Source of the DNA: an uncultured Succinivibrionaceae bacterium
GTDB lineage: Bacteria; Pseudomonadota; Gammaproteobacteria; Enterobacterales; Succinivibrionaceae
NCBI GenBank assembly: GCA_944389835.1
Contig: CALXNU010000002.1
Location: 1 to 64,000 of the forward strand
Reading direction: 5' to 3'
DNA: 64,000 bases
The translations under genes and the position numbers were made by a program. Shown piece after piece: positions 50,793 through 59,536 of the stretch. The notes below the pieces were generated by a model. It saw only the letters and a program-made list of their open reading frames with translations, did not search any database and was not told where the DNA came from. How positions within the stretch are numbered: the first letter of the stretch is position 1; every line of letters begins with the position of its first letter.

Positions 50793-51947
50793 ATGGCAAT
50801 TAAAAAACCGTTTGCAGGTCATGAGAACCTCGAAAGATGGATGGTCTCATACGCCGACTTCATGACCTTGATGTTTGCTGTATTCGTGGTTTTGTACTCC
50901 TTTGCCATGACTAAACAATCTGAAGCGCAGTCCATGGTTCAAGGCTTGGTGCAATCATTTAATGAAATTGGCATGATCTCCTCCACGCAAGGTGTGATTG
51001 CCCTACCAGGTCCAATTGCGGCCGCGCAAACTGAGGCGGTTTTAGCTACAGCTTCTGCTAATGCTCAAGATGTCAATGCTGACTCGCAAGGCGGTGGCGG
51101 CGTGATGGACTTTGGGGTCAGCGCCCCGGTGAATGAGTCATTAGACTCTGAAGAAGATCCATCAGTTGAAGGTAATTTAACTCAATCTGAGTTAGAGACC
51201 CCAACTCAAGGTCATGATCTTCGCGATTTTGAGACTACTGATTTACCACAACATGCAACCCGTGAAGGCGGTATCACTCCAGGTGGTGAGAGTGATTTCT
51301 TAGATCAAGGCGGACAAGGACCATCAGATAGCGATGATTTAGGAGAGTCTACAGTAGGTGAGCCTTTTGATGCCATTGAGCGCTCAATTTCAAGTACCAT
51401 TGAAGAGTTAGGTTTAGAGTCTAGTATTATGGTAGAAAAAGACAGTCGCTTTATTACCATTAATATTGGTTCATCTTTACTCTTTGCTGAGGACAGTGCC
51501 TCCGTGCTCAACTCCTCACGCCCAGTGATTGCGGCAATTGCCAGGACTCTATCGACAATTAACAATTACGTAAGGGTGCGTGGTTACACTGACAATACCT
51601 TTGTGGCCAATAGTGTTTACAAAGATAATTGGGAATTATCATCAGCCCGTGCCGTGGCGGTGTTAAATGAGCTTGAAGCCTTTGGTGTACAACCTCAAAG
51701 ATTGGCAACTGAGTCCTACGGTCAATACTCACCGTTCTACTCTAATTCAACAAGAGCAGGACGCGCGCAAAATCGCCGAGTGGTCATTGCCATTTCACGC
51801 AACGCCATTAAACCTACTGATCTACCAATTTTACCTGGTGAGTCAGAGAAGATTGTGTCCACTAATCCAATTAATGCAGGTGCAGGTGGCATTCAGTTTA
51901 ATCGTGGCGCTGATGGCAATTTAGAGCTTAACTTCAACGCACAGTAA
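50793..51947 (+). CDS. Flagellar stator subunit, MotB family (MotD-like)
   Basis: 384 residues. A single TM helix follows the conserved ERWMVSYADFMTLMFAVFVVLYSFA, with D22 as the ion-carrying Asp. The C-terminal OmpA-like peptidoglycan-binding domain is clear: LLFAEDSASVLNSSRPVIAAIARTL, VRGYTDN and NWELSSARAVAVLNELEAFGVQPQRLATESYGQYSPFYSNSTRAGRAQNRRVVI. Between TM and OmpA domain there is a long acidic, Gly/Ser-rich periplasmic linker (about 85-190). It starts 12 nt after the MotA-like gene. Confidence 0.92.
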   Translation: MAIKKPFAGHENLERWMVSYADFMTLMFAVFVVLYSFAMTKQSEAQSMVQGLVQSFNEIGMISSTQGVIALPGPIAAAQTEAVLATASANAQDVNADSQGGGGVMDFGVSAPVNESLDSEEDPSVEGNLTQSELETPTQGHDLRDFETTDLPQHATREGGITPGGESDFLDQGGQGPSDSDDLGESTVGEPFDAIERSISSTIEELGLESSIMVEKDSRFITINIGSSLLFAEDSASVLNSSRPVIAAIARTLSTINNYVRVRGYTDNTFVANSVYKDNWELSSARAVAVLNELEAFGVQPQRLATESYGQYSPFYSNSTRAGRAQNRRVVIAISRNAIKPTDLPILPGESEKIVSTNPINAGAGGIQFNRGADGNLELNFNAQ

Positions 51948-51959
51948 AGGAGACATTGA

Positions 51960-52865
51960 TTGTTAGTTTGGGCTGTAGCAAGCCAAAAAGGCGGGGTGGG
52001 TAAGACCACCACCGTCGCCTCGCTTGCAGGGTGGTTACAAAAAGAGCATTTAAGGGTTTTGGTCATTGATACCGATCCTCATGCCTCTTTGACTTCATAC
52101 TTAGGCTTTGACGATGATGCTCCTGAGTACAATTTGTTTGATCTTTACGCAGCCCCTGAGGTGACGCGCGAGCTCTTTTTAAAAACTGTCACAAGAACTC
52201 GCCATCAAGGTTTAGATATTTTGCCCTCTTCAATGACATTAGCGACGATTGACAGGCAACTGTCAGGCCGTCAGGGCGTGGGGCGCATTTTATCTGAGGC
52301 CTTAGGTAAAGTTCGCGATTGTTATGATGTAGTCTTAATTGACTGCCCTCCGGTGTTAGGTGCTTTAATGGTCAATGCTTTAGTGGCCTCTACGGTAATT
52401 TTAGTGCCTACCCAAACTGAGTTTTTAGCCCTTAAAGGCTTACAAGGCATGGTTAGAACCTTTGATATCATGACCCATGCCGATCCTAGTATTAATTTTG
52501 ATTATTTGATTGTGCCCACCATGTTTGATAAAAGAACCCGGGCTTCAAACCAGAGTTTAGAATTTATGCGTGAGCATTATCAAAAACTTTGGAATGGTTG
52601 CATTCCAATTGATACGCGTTTTAGAGAATCAAGCTCAAGGCGTTTGCCTTTACCTTTGATGGATCCGGCCTGTCGCGGCTCTCAGGCTTATCGTGAGTTA
52701 CTTTGTGATTTAGTATCCCATGAGCTTTCAAATGATAAGTCAAATGTCACCCCAGCATTAGCGGCGGTGCTCGCTGATGATAGTGACGATGGCATTGCTC
52801 TTACTCATCACAGTGAAGAATTAGTTTCAAGTGCGGTTAAAAATATGATGGGAGGCAAAGTTTAA
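51960..52865 (+). CDS. parC: ParA-like ATPase ParC (chemotaxis array positioning)
   Basis: 301-residue ParA/Soj-like ATPase; in Vibrio the orthologous ParC recruits chemotaxis arrays to the pole through ParP. Deviant Walker A SQKGGVGKTTTVASLAGWLQ (9-28), Walker B region VVLIDCPPVLGALMVNALVAS, and TQTEFLALKGLQGMVRTFDIM fit the family. The start codon is TTG, with AAAGGAGA 6 nt upstream. Its stop overlaps the parP start (TAATG). Naming rests on motif and position between the stator and CheW-like genes. Confidence 0.88.
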   Translation: MLVWAVASQKGGVGKTTTVASLAGWLQKEHLRVLVIDTDPHASLTSYLGFDDDAPEYNLFDLYAAPEVTRELFLKTVTRTRHQGLDILPSSMTLATIDRQLSGRQGVGRILSEALGKVRDCYDVVLIDCPPVLGALMVNALVASTVILVPTQTEFLALKGLQGMVRTFDIMTHADPSINFDYLIVPTMFDKRTRASNQSLEFMREHYQKLWNGCIPIDTRFRESSSRRLPLPLMDPACRGSQAYRELLCDLVSHELSNDKSNVTPALAAVLADDSDDGIALTHHSEELVSSAVKNMMGGKV

Positions 52866-53980
52866 TGTCTTTATCTCACCAAAACCGCGAAGATGAAACT
52901 TTACTTGATTACTTTAAGCAAATGCTGGCGGTGGAAGTTCGGGAAATTGATAAAGCTCAAGTTCCACCTCCCCCGTCAAGTACAAATTTAGAAAGTAAGC
53001 CTCAAGTCCCTCAAATGGAGGACTTTGCAAAAGAGGAAGTTTATAAGCCTCAATTGCAAAAAATTGAAAAAGAAGAGGTCTTACCTAAAGTTGAGTTTGC
53101 AGAAGCACCAAGTCTTGAGCAATTGCTTTCAACTATTGAAAGTACTGAGGCACAGGAAACAACCGTTGTAACTGAGCCAAAAGTTGAAACTAAAACGCAA
53201 GAGCAAAGTGCGGTTGACACTCAAACTAAGCCTTTAGTTGAAACTAAAACTCAAGAGGTAGTGCCAAAAACTCAAACTGAGCTTGCAACCACTACTGAAA
53301 GTGTCACAGACACTCAAGTTGCCACTGGGACTGAAACTCAAAGAGCAACTGAAACTCAAGTTAAAGTTGAAAGCAAGGTTGAAGTTGCCCCTCAAGTTGA
53401 AACCAAAGCGCAAACGCAAAAAGTTGCCTCAAAGCAAGAGGAGAAGATTGCAAAGGTTTTAACGCAAGAGGGTGCTTCACAAGAGAGTCGTGAGGTTTTT
53501 GAGACTTGGCAGAATATTGAGATTGGCCGGGAGTTTCAAACATTATTTTTCGTGGTAGGCGGAGTGCGTTTTGCCGTACCTTTAATTGATTTAGGTAGTA
53601 TCTTTGAGACTACTAAATTAACCTATATCTTCGGGCAGCCTAATTGGTTTTTAGGTATGACGGATATTCGTGGCAAGAAGATCAATGTTGTTGATACCTT
53701 GCGCTTTGTCAAAGAAGATTATGCAGGACGGGAGGAGCCTTATCCTTACATTATTACCTTAGGCACTAGTCGCTGGGCTTTAACTTGCGATAAACTTGAA
53801 GGTAATAGGACAATTTTAAAAGATGCCGTGAAATGGCGGCAAAGTGCAGGATCAAGACCGTGGCTTGCAGGCATTGTTAAAGAGCAAATGTGCGCTTTAA
53901 TTCATGTGCAAGCTTTAATTAAGCTTTTTGAAAGTGGCTTTAATCCGCGGATGTTAGATCAGATCAAAGATTTGAGTTAA
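52865..53980 (+). CDS. parP: CheW-domain protein ParP-like (array positioning partner)
   Basis: 371 residues. The C-terminal 150 (from about 222) form a CheW-like domain: FETWQNIEIGREFQTLFFVVGGVRFAVPLIDLGSIFETTKLTYIFGQPNWFLGMTDIRGKKINVVDT. In Vibrio ParP this AIF domain binds ParC, CheA and receptors. The N-terminal part is low-complexity: a Pro patch (34-38) and a Thr/Glu/Gln/Val/Lys stretch with repeated ETKTQE-like units (about 93-203). It starts by TAATG overlap with parC, so translation is coupled. The following spacer may hold a cheW promoter. Confidence 0.87.
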   Translation: MSLSHQNREDETLLDYFKQMLAVEVREIDKAQVPPPPSSTNLESKPQVPQMEDFAKEEVYKPQLQKIEKEEVLPKVEFAEAPSLEQLLSTIESTEAQETTVVTEPKVETKTQEQSAVDTQTKPLVETKTQEVVPKTQTELATTTESVTDTQVATGTETQRATETQVKVESKVEVAPQVETKAQTQKVASKQEEKIAKVLTQEGASQESREVFETWQNIEIGREFQTLFFVVGGVRFAVPLIDLGSIFETTKLTYIFGQPNWFLGMTDIRGKKINVVDTLRFVKEDYAGREEPYPYIITLGTSRWALTCDKLEGNRTILKDAVKWRQSAGSRPWLAGIVKEQMCALIHVQALIKLFESGFNPRMLDQIKDLS

Positions 53981-53992
53981 TGATTTTGCGCT

Positions 53993-54020
53993 TTGACTTA
54001 AGGCGTGATATCTTTACACT
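53993..54020 (+). promoter_or_regulatory. Possible internal promoter before cheW
   Basis: TTGACT, 16-bp spacer, TACACT. Moderate match to sigma-70; it lies in the 75-bp gap between parP and cheW. Confidence 0.4.
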
Positions 54021-54055
54021 AATTTTGTAAGTCGTGTGGCTTAAAGGAATTGAAA

Positions 54056-54562
54056 ATGGCCGATGAAAATAATAGCGTACAAGCTGTCTACGATCCAAAT
54101 GATGGCAATAAAGGTGAGTTTTTAAGATGGGTGACGTTCCAGTTAGACAGAGAGATCTATGGCGTGAACGTCATGCAGGTACGTGAGGTATTACGTTATT
54201 CTGATATCGCCCCAGTCCCTGGTGCCCCAGCTTATGTACTTGGTATCATTAACTTACGTGGTAATGTAGTAACCGTAATTGATACTAGAATGCGCTTTGG
54301 TTTACCTACTGCAGAGGTTACTGAAAATACCCGCATTATGATCATTGAATCTGATAAGCAGGTAATTGGTATCTTAGTAGATTCAGTGGCTGAAGTTGTG
54401 GATTTAAATACAGCTGATATTGATGATACCCCAAATGTTGGTACTGAGGAGTCAGCTAAATTTATTTGCGGTGTGTGCAATCGCAATAATGAACTTTTAA
54501 TTTTAATCGATCTTAATAAGCTATTGTCTGAGGACGAGTGGCAAGAAGTCGCAAACCTCTAA
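54056..54562 (+). CDS. cheW: Chemotaxis coupling protein CheW
   Basis: 168-residue adaptor linking receptors to CheA. Typical blocks: FLRWVTFQLDREIYGVNVMQVREVLRYSDIAPVPGAPAYVLGIINLRGNVVTVIDTRMRFGLP (about 20-82) and IGILVDSVAEVVDLNTADIDDTPNVG. The ATG at 54056 follows AAAGGA with 7-nt spacing; an upstream TTG (54050) is not needed. It is the shortest CheW-like product here and has no extra domain, unlike the ParP-like gene upstream. Confidence 0.94.
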   Translation: MADENNSVQAVYDPNDGNKGEFLRWVTFQLDREIYGVNVMQVREVLRYSDIAPVPGAPAYVLGIINLRGNVVTVIDTRMRFGLPTAEVTENTRIMIIESDKQVIGILVDSVAEVVDLNTADIDDTPNVGTEESAKFICGVCNRNNELLILIDLNKLLSEDEWQEVANL

Positions 54563-54574
54563 GATAGGTGAAAC

Positions 54575-56305
54575 GTGCAATTTGGATTAGATCTTGCGCT
54601 CTACTCCATAATAGGTGGAGCAGTAGTAATACTGCTCTTAGTCCTCATATCATTTCTTATAAATTCAAAAAGGATCACCTCCCTTGAAGAGCGTATTGAG
54701 CTTTTAGAAAAAGATCATTTTGATCTTTCTCAAGAAGCAAATGGAATGACATTAGAGCGCGAAACTCTAGCCCGCAAATTAGCTCATTCTGAGGCTAAGT
54801 TAAATGCCTTAGAAGGGGCTTTTCGTGCGGTACGCGAAAATAATGATGCTTTAGTCGATAGTATTCACAAGCTTGAGGAAAAACTAAAAGGTGAGGGGGT
54901 AAAAGAAGAGACTCGCAGTACCTTAAAAGCTCAAGTTTATGATAGGGCAAGTGGCGCTGATTTTAAGAGCGTTTCAGCCCATGAAATGGCCGTCAATACT
55001 CCAGGCGAGACCCCAAGTATTGTAAAAAATACCATAAATCCTACAAAGCATCTTGAAAAGACCTCTGAGAGTAAAGAGGATTTAAAAGAGCAAGCACTTA
55101 GAGCGCAAAAAGAATTTATTGAGCAAAGAGCGCGTCAAGAGCAGGCTCATATATCACGCCCTAATACCTTGCAGATGCAAGATCCAGCATTTTTTGACTC
55201 GCAGGAGGTGGTCGATAGAGCCATGCATTTAATGGACGAGGGTGCCTCATACGATAAGATTATGCATGACACACTTTTAAGTGCCGAAGAGCTTGATATG
55301 TTGTATGCGGTAAGAAGTAAAAATGATGTTAAGGCGCATCCTTTAAAATCAGAGCTTGAGCATTTAAAACCTAAAGTTAATCAAGTACCTAAGAATTTAT
55401 ATGCCGCCCCTGAGCATGGGGAAAGCTTTGATCCTGAGTTTATTCTTGAAAAACAGCGTGAGGCGCAAGCTGCCATTGAGCGTTTGAGTAAATCTCAAGA
55501 GCAAGTAGTCTCTAAGGTTTCCTACAATAATTATCAAGATGATGAAGATGAGGAAAGGGAAATTAGAAAAAGCTTAGCACAGGCTATGCAACAAGACTTT
55601 AATGACGATCATGAGCCTCAAGAGAACTATGAAAGTGCCGAGAGTCTTGAGGATACTCAAGTGTCAACGCAAAGTTTTGCTGGGCGTTTAAGTCATCATG
55701 ATCTCCCAACTCAAGAGCCTTTATATGCCAAAGATGAGGATTTTCAAGAGCACATCGATCCTACCGTGCCTTTTGACTCTCAAGGTGTTTCAGGTCATGA
55801 GCTTGTCACGCCACATTCAAAGGTTGATGCAGGCGAGGAGCAGGACCTTCGTGAAAGACTTGCTAAAGCCATGCACGAATATGAAGAAGCACCGCTTGCT
55901 CAAGATCAAGATAGCATAAGTGAAAACACTAAGGTGGTCTTAAGATCTCAGGAGCCAAGTTTTGCGCAAAGCAAAGCTGATTTTATTCAACCAAGCTTTA
56001 TAAAGCCTCAAGAGCAAAAAGTGCCTCAAGTTGAGACTAAGCCTCAAGTAAGTGCTAAAGAGCATGGGACAAGTGCTGAGGATGTAGCATTGGAGATTGC
56101 CAAACTTAAAGCTCAAGGCGTGGTCTTTAATCAAAAGCCTACTGCAACAGCTAAGGTTAATTCTAACGCTACTTTGCGCGATGGCCCGATGGTTTCAAGC
56201 CCCACTAATAATGTGCTTGCAAATCATCCTAAGATTGCCTCAAAGGCTGCACAGGGCGCTTATGGTATGAACGCCCCGCACTCTTTGCGCTCAAGAAAGC
56301 GCTAA
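54575..56305 (+). CDS. Membrane-anchored DUF2802-like protein with very long acidic tail
   Basis: 576 residues from GTG at 54575. One N-terminal TM helix (about 9-30) is followed by a coiled coil (33-105), then VVDRAMHLMDEGASYDKIMHDTLLSAEELDMLYAVRSK (212-249), which fits the DUF2802 pattern (A...L...G.....I......S.AE...L). DUF2802 genes commonly follow cheW in polar flagellates and are much shorter (my estimate, about 130-150 aa). Here a 330-residue Glu/Gln/Asp-rich tail follows, with two similar units, EREIRKSLAQAMQQDF and EQDLRERLAKAMHEYE. It probably acts at the cell pole, but no function is established. Confidence 0.75.
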   Translation: MQFGLDLALYSIIGGAVVILLLVLISFLINSKRITSLEERIELLEKDHFDLSQEANGMTLERETLARKLAHSEAKLNALEGAFRAVRENNDALVDSIHKLEEKLKGEGVKEETRSTLKAQVYDRASGADFKSVSAHEMAVNTPGETPSIVKNTINPTKHLEKTSESKEDLKEQALRAQKEFIEQRARQEQAHISRPNTLQMQDPAFFDSQEVVDRAMHLMDEGASYDKIMHDTLLSAEELDMLYAVRSKNDVKAHPLKSELEHLKPKVNQVPKNLYAAPEHGESFDPEFILEKQREAQAAIERLSKSQEQVVSKVSYNNYQDDEDEEREIRKSLAQAMQQDFNDDHEPQENYESAESLEDTQVSTQSFAGRLSHHDLPTQEPLYAKDEDFQEHIDPTVPFDSQGVSGHELVTPHSKVDAGEEQDLRERLAKAMHEYEEAPLAQDQDSISENTKVVLRSQEPSFAQSKADFIQPSFIKPQEQKVPQVETKPQVSAKEHGTSAEDVALEIAKLKAQGVVFNQKPTATAKVNSNATLRDGPMVSSPTNNVLANHPKIASKAAQGAYGMNAPHSLRSRKR

Positions 56306-57130
56306 TTATTGCCTTAAATGACGAATAACCTCACTTGCATCGTATGCAAAATCGCTGCGAATGGGGTTAATATCAATTCCACCCCGTCTTGTAAACATAC
56401 AGATCACTTCAAGCTTATCTAATTTTAATTTAAGCTTTAGATCATGATAGATCATCTCGGTGCATTGCTCATGAAAGCCTTGATGGGTGCGATAGGAGAT
56501 GAGATAACGCAGCAGATCTAAGTGATTTATTTGCATACCCTGATAGCTAATAAAGACACTTGCGTGATCGGGCTGTGAGGTTACAGGACATAAGGTGCGC
56601 AAGATATTTGAGCGCAAGCGCTCTTCCACACGTGGGCCTTCATGGCGCACTAAAAGATTGGGATTTACCTTTAAACTGTCCACCACAAAGCCTGAACTTA
56701 GATCGATTAAGGTACCAGGGATTTTTTTCACTGCAAAAATCTCTGAGGCTTCTTCAACTGGATAAAGATCTACTTTTAAATCACTTTCAAGTAAGGTTGC
56801 AAGATCATGGGTAATAACTTGGGCTACTTCATCTAAGTTCTCAAATTTAGTTTGGGTAAAAGAGCCTAAATAAAGCTTTAGAGATTTGGACTCCACAATA
56901 AAAGGAGAGGTTGCAGGAATGGTGATAATACCCATGGCAACTTCTGGGATGGAGAGGCGATTTAAATAAGTTATTTCATATAAACGCCAAATATCAAAAC
57001 CATGATTAGTAGCAATTCTAAAGGAAGCGCGAGAGGGGGCGCGACTTACCTTTTCTAAAAGATGGGGGTTGTATTCATCAAAATAGGCACTTTTTGTACC
57101 TAATTGATGTAAAGCAAAATCATTTACCAT
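56306..57130 (-). CDS. queF: NADPH-dependent 7-cyano-7-deazaguanine reductase QueF (long form)
   Basis: 274-residue enzyme of queuosine synthesis: preQ0 to preQ1. Two tandem T-fold halves; the family motif FIVESKSLKLYLGSFTQTKFENLDEV lies in the N-terminal half and the active Cys in LRTLCPVTSQPDHASVFISYQG. The length matches the long E. coli type rather than the short Bacillus type. A TTG at 57136 is too near GGAG; the ATG at 57130 is used. Its stop directly abuts the stop of the convergent DUF2802-like gene, and it starts 2 nt after the rsmE stop, so it is the last gene of endA-rsmE-queF. Confidence 0.93.
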   Translation of the reverse strand: MVNDFALHQLGTKSAYFDEYNPHLLEKVSRAPSRASFRIATNHGFDIWRLYEITYLNRLSIPEVAMGIITIPATSPFIVESKSLKLYLGSFTQTKFENLDEVAQVITHDLATLLESDLKVDLYPVEEASEIFAVKKIPGTLIDLSSGFVVDSLKVNPNLLVRHEGPRVEERLRSNILRTLCPVTSQPDHASVFISYQGMQINHLDLLRYLISYRTHQGFHEQCTEMIYHDLKLKLKLDKLEVICMFTRRGGIDINPIRSDFAYDASEVIRHLRQ

Positions 57131-57132
57131 GA

Positions 57133-57861
57133 TCAAAGATCTCCAAATAAAGCGCCTAAAATTGAAAGTGCGACAATGGGGGCCGTTTCGGTGCGTAAAA
57201 TGCGCGGTCCCAAATTAATGCCTTGAAAGCCCAAACTTTTTGCGATCTCAACTTCCTCATCACTCAACCCACCTTCAGGGCCGGTTAGAAGACGAATTTT
57301 ACCTTGGGGTAAAGGCAAATCTTTTAAGTGGACTTGAGATTTAGGATCTAAGATTAAATTTAAAGCATCGGTATCGCAATTTAGATAATCTTTAAGATCC
57401 ATGGGGTTATTTACTTTGGGGACTACACTGCGTCCACATTGCTCACAGGCATTAATGACGATTTTCTGCCAGGAGACAACCTTTTTTTCAAGGCGTTTAT
57501 CATCAAGTTTTACCACACAGCGACTTGAAAAGAGGGGGGTAATCTCGCTTACACCAAGCTCGGTTGCTTTTTGCAGAATATATTCCATACGATCTCCTTT
57601 GGAGATCACCTGTCCTAAAGTAAGATTTAAATTACTTTCAACGTATCTTTCACTTACGCTTTGAATTAGAACTTCGGCAAGTTTTTTACTCTCAAGCACT
57701 AAGGCTTGAGCCTCAAGTCCTTGACCGTTGAAAAGCGTAATTAAAGTTTGGGCTTTAACCTTTAAAACTTTGAGGAGATGATTGCTCCCCTCTTCATCTA
57801 AAAAGCACTTTTCACCCACTTGAAATTGAGGCTTTGGCAAATAAATTCTAATCTCACGCAT
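57133..57861 (-). CDS. rsmE: 16S rRNA m3U1498 methyltransferase RsmE
   Basis: 242-residue SPOUT-class methyltransferase acting on U1498 of 16S rRNA with SAM. N-terminal PUA-like part MREIRIYLPKPQFQVGEKCFLDEEGSNHLLKVL; QKATELGVSEITPLFSSRCVVKLD and NACEQCGRSVVPKV follow E. coli RsmE; the SAM knot shows LLTGPEGGLSDEEV and LGPRILRTETAPIVALSILGALFGDL. The ATG at 57861 overlaps the endA stop (TAATG) and has GAGGA 5 nt upstream, so the longer start at 57876 is rejected. Confidence 0.94.
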   Translation of the reverse strand: MREIRIYLPKPQFQVGEKCFLDEEGSNHLLKVLKVKAQTLITLFNGQGLEAQALVLESKKLAEVLIQSVSERYVESNLNLTLGQVISKGDRMEYILQKATELGVSEITPLFSSRCVVKLDDKRLEKKVVSWQKIVINACEQCGRSVVPKVNNPMDLKDYLNCDTDALNLILDPKSQVHLKDLPLPQGKIRLLTGPEGGLSDEEVEIAKSLGFQGINLGPRILRTETAPIVALSILGALFGDL

Positions 57862-58568
57862 TATTGTCCTCGGCATTGACAGCTTACAAAAGGATTATCA
57901 TTGCCTTGCACTTTATTAATAAGCTCATTGCGCAAGCATTCACTTTCTGTGACAGGGTACATGCGATCCCAAGCCTCATAAAGGCGTCTTTGAGCCTGTG
58001 AGAGGCGAATTTTATATTTATCACTCATATAAAGATAGGCACGTGCAATAAGACCGCGTGAGTTTTTAGGCGGCTGCGCTCTTTTGCCTTTAAAATCGAC
58101 AATCATCTCACACTTCCCATATTGTGTAGGCTTACCATTCCAATCTTGGAAACGATAGTTTGACCTATCGCCATTTACCTCACCTACGGCGGGGAAGAGA
58201 TTGTGAAGATCGCCTTCCATAATTTCAAATTGAGGGGAGTTGCGATTGCAGTTTTTACGCCCACCATCTTGCCAGCATTTAAGTTGATGGCCAAATTCCC
58301 AAGCACTCATCACATGTTCAATTTCAACGCGGGCGGCACGTTTTGCTTGCTTTCTTACCTTATAGCCACAGGATTTTAAATCAACGTTAAAGCGATTGCG
58401 CTCAATGCTTAAATCACAACCACAATAGATAGTTTTAGGATCATCAATTTGTTTGTAAATTGAGGGTAAGACCTTTTTAGCTTCATTAAAAGATTCCATT
58501 GCTTGTGCGCAAGTGCCAAGAGTGACACTTATGAGAGCTAGAGCAAGGATATTAGATAATTTTCTCAT
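57861..58568 (-). CDS. endA: Periplasmic endonuclease I
   Basis: 235-residue DNA nuclease with signal peptide (MRKLSNILALALISVTLGTCAQA). The His-Me finger core is RVEIEHVMSAWEFG with the catalytic His of EHV, followed by GDLHNLFPAVGEVNGDRSNYRF with the metal-binding Asn. Several Cys (CGCDLSIERN, CGYKVRK, CWQDGGRKNC, CECLR-type spacing at the end) suggest disulfides, as in EndA/Vvn-type nucleases. It acts in periplasm or outside the cell. It is the first gene of endA-rsmE-queF, coupled to rsmE by TAATG. Confidence 0.93.
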   Translation of the reverse strand: MRKLSNILALALISVTLGTCAQAMESFNEAKKVLPSIYKQIDDPKTIYCGCDLSIERNRFNVDLKSCGYKVRKQAKRAARVEIEHVMSAWEFGHQLKCWQDGGRKNCNRNSPQFEIMEGDLHNLFPAVGEVNGDRSNYRFQDWNGKPTQYGKCEMIVDFKGKRAQPPKNSRGLIARAYLYMSDKYKIRLSQAQRRLYEAWDRMYPVTESECLRNELINKVQGNDNPFVSCQCRGQ

Positions 58569-58648
58569 AGCTTGTGTTTATGCCTTTTAGAAAGTTAACA
58601 AATTAGGTAAGATTAAGCCTAAGTTTAGCAAAAGAAAAGAGGTAAGAC

Positions 58649-59500
58649 ATGTATATTGATCTCAAACGTGCCGCAACTTTTGGTGTTGCAGGAAATTTTA
58701 CCGGACATTTAGAGCAAGCAGGTGAGGCTTCAGATTTTACTCAAGTAAAAACCAAAGAAGCTAATGCTCCAAAAGCCTTGTTCCCAACCTTTATTCCTTT
58801 ACCTCAAGACTTTGTAGGTCAAACCCCAAAGTTCTTATCCGTATTTCCTTTTGATGAATATCGCATTATTTTCCCAAAAGGCGAGGAGAAATTACAAATT
58901 GAGCCTGAGCTTGCTATTACCTTTGATGTGCAATATCAAGACGGTAAAGTAGTAAGCTTAAAGCCTGAAGGTTTTTGTGCAAGTAACGATTGCTCAATTA
59001 GAAAACAAGGGGCCAAGAAAATTTCTGAAAAGAAAAATTGGGGTGCCTCATCAAAGGGAGTGGGCTCTAATTTAATTAAGATTGATAAGTTTGAGACCGG
59101 TGGCATTTTAGATCGTTATCGCATCGCCTCCTTTTTAGTGCGCGATGGGGTACCACATGTCTATGGTGAGGATAGTGCGGTCAAAGATTACAGCTATTTT
59201 TACCAAAAGCTTATTGATTGGTTAATTGAAAAGTTAAATTTCCAAAAAAATGAAGGTCCTGCTGAGGAGATCAATACTTATTTAAATGAGGCTAATTTGC
59301 CACGTAAGATTTTAGTCTCAGTAGGTGCTACACGCTATACCGAATATGGTGAGCACAATTTCTTACAAGATGGTGATAAGTCAGTGGTAGTAATTTATCC
59401 AGGTGATCTTTATACCTTTGAGGAGATCTTCCACAGAGTAAGTCGCGATAATCTTGAAGAGGATGATATTTCAGTTTTAATTCAAGAAGTGGTGCTCTAA
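58649..59500 (+). CDS. DUF5718-like protein, unknown function
   Basis: 283-residue soluble protein, no signal peptide. The N-terminal sentence AATFGVAGNFTGHLEQAGEASDF recalls the DUF5718 family; this assignment is from memory of the pattern and is moderate. The middle (ELAITFDVQYQDGKVVSLKPEGFCASNDCSIRKQGAKKISEKKNWGASSKGVG) has features reminiscent of fumarylacetoacetate hydrolase-like folds. C-terminal strand-rich part SVGATRYTEYGEHNFL. A terminator follows, and AAGAGG lies about 8 nt upstream of the ATG. It is monocistronic between endA (divergent) and metK (convergent). Confidence 0.6.
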   Translation: MYIDLKRAATFGVAGNFTGHLEQAGEASDFTQVKTKEANAPKALFPTFIPLPQDFVGQTPKFLSVFPFDEYRIIFPKGEEKLQIEPELAITFDVQYQDGKVVSLKPEGFCASNDCSIRKQGAKKISEKKNWGASSKGVGSNLIKIDKFETGGILDRYRIASFLVRDGVPHVYGEDSAVKDYSYFYQKLIDWLIEKLNFQKNEGPAEEINTYLNEANLPRKILVSVGATRYTEYGEHNFLQDGDKSVVVIYPGDLYTFEEIFHRVSRDNLEEDDISVLIQEVVL

Positions 59501-59505
59501 GAAAA

Positions 59506-59526
59506 ACCCCCAAGCTTGGTGGGGGT
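59506..59526 (+). terminator. Terminator between the DUF5718-like gene and metK
   Basis: G/C stem ACCCCC/GGGGGT with a 9-nt loop, followed by CTTTTT on the plus strand and an A-rich stretch on the other side, so it may serve both convergent genes. Confidence 0.8.
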
Positions 59527-59536
59527 CTTTTTAAAA

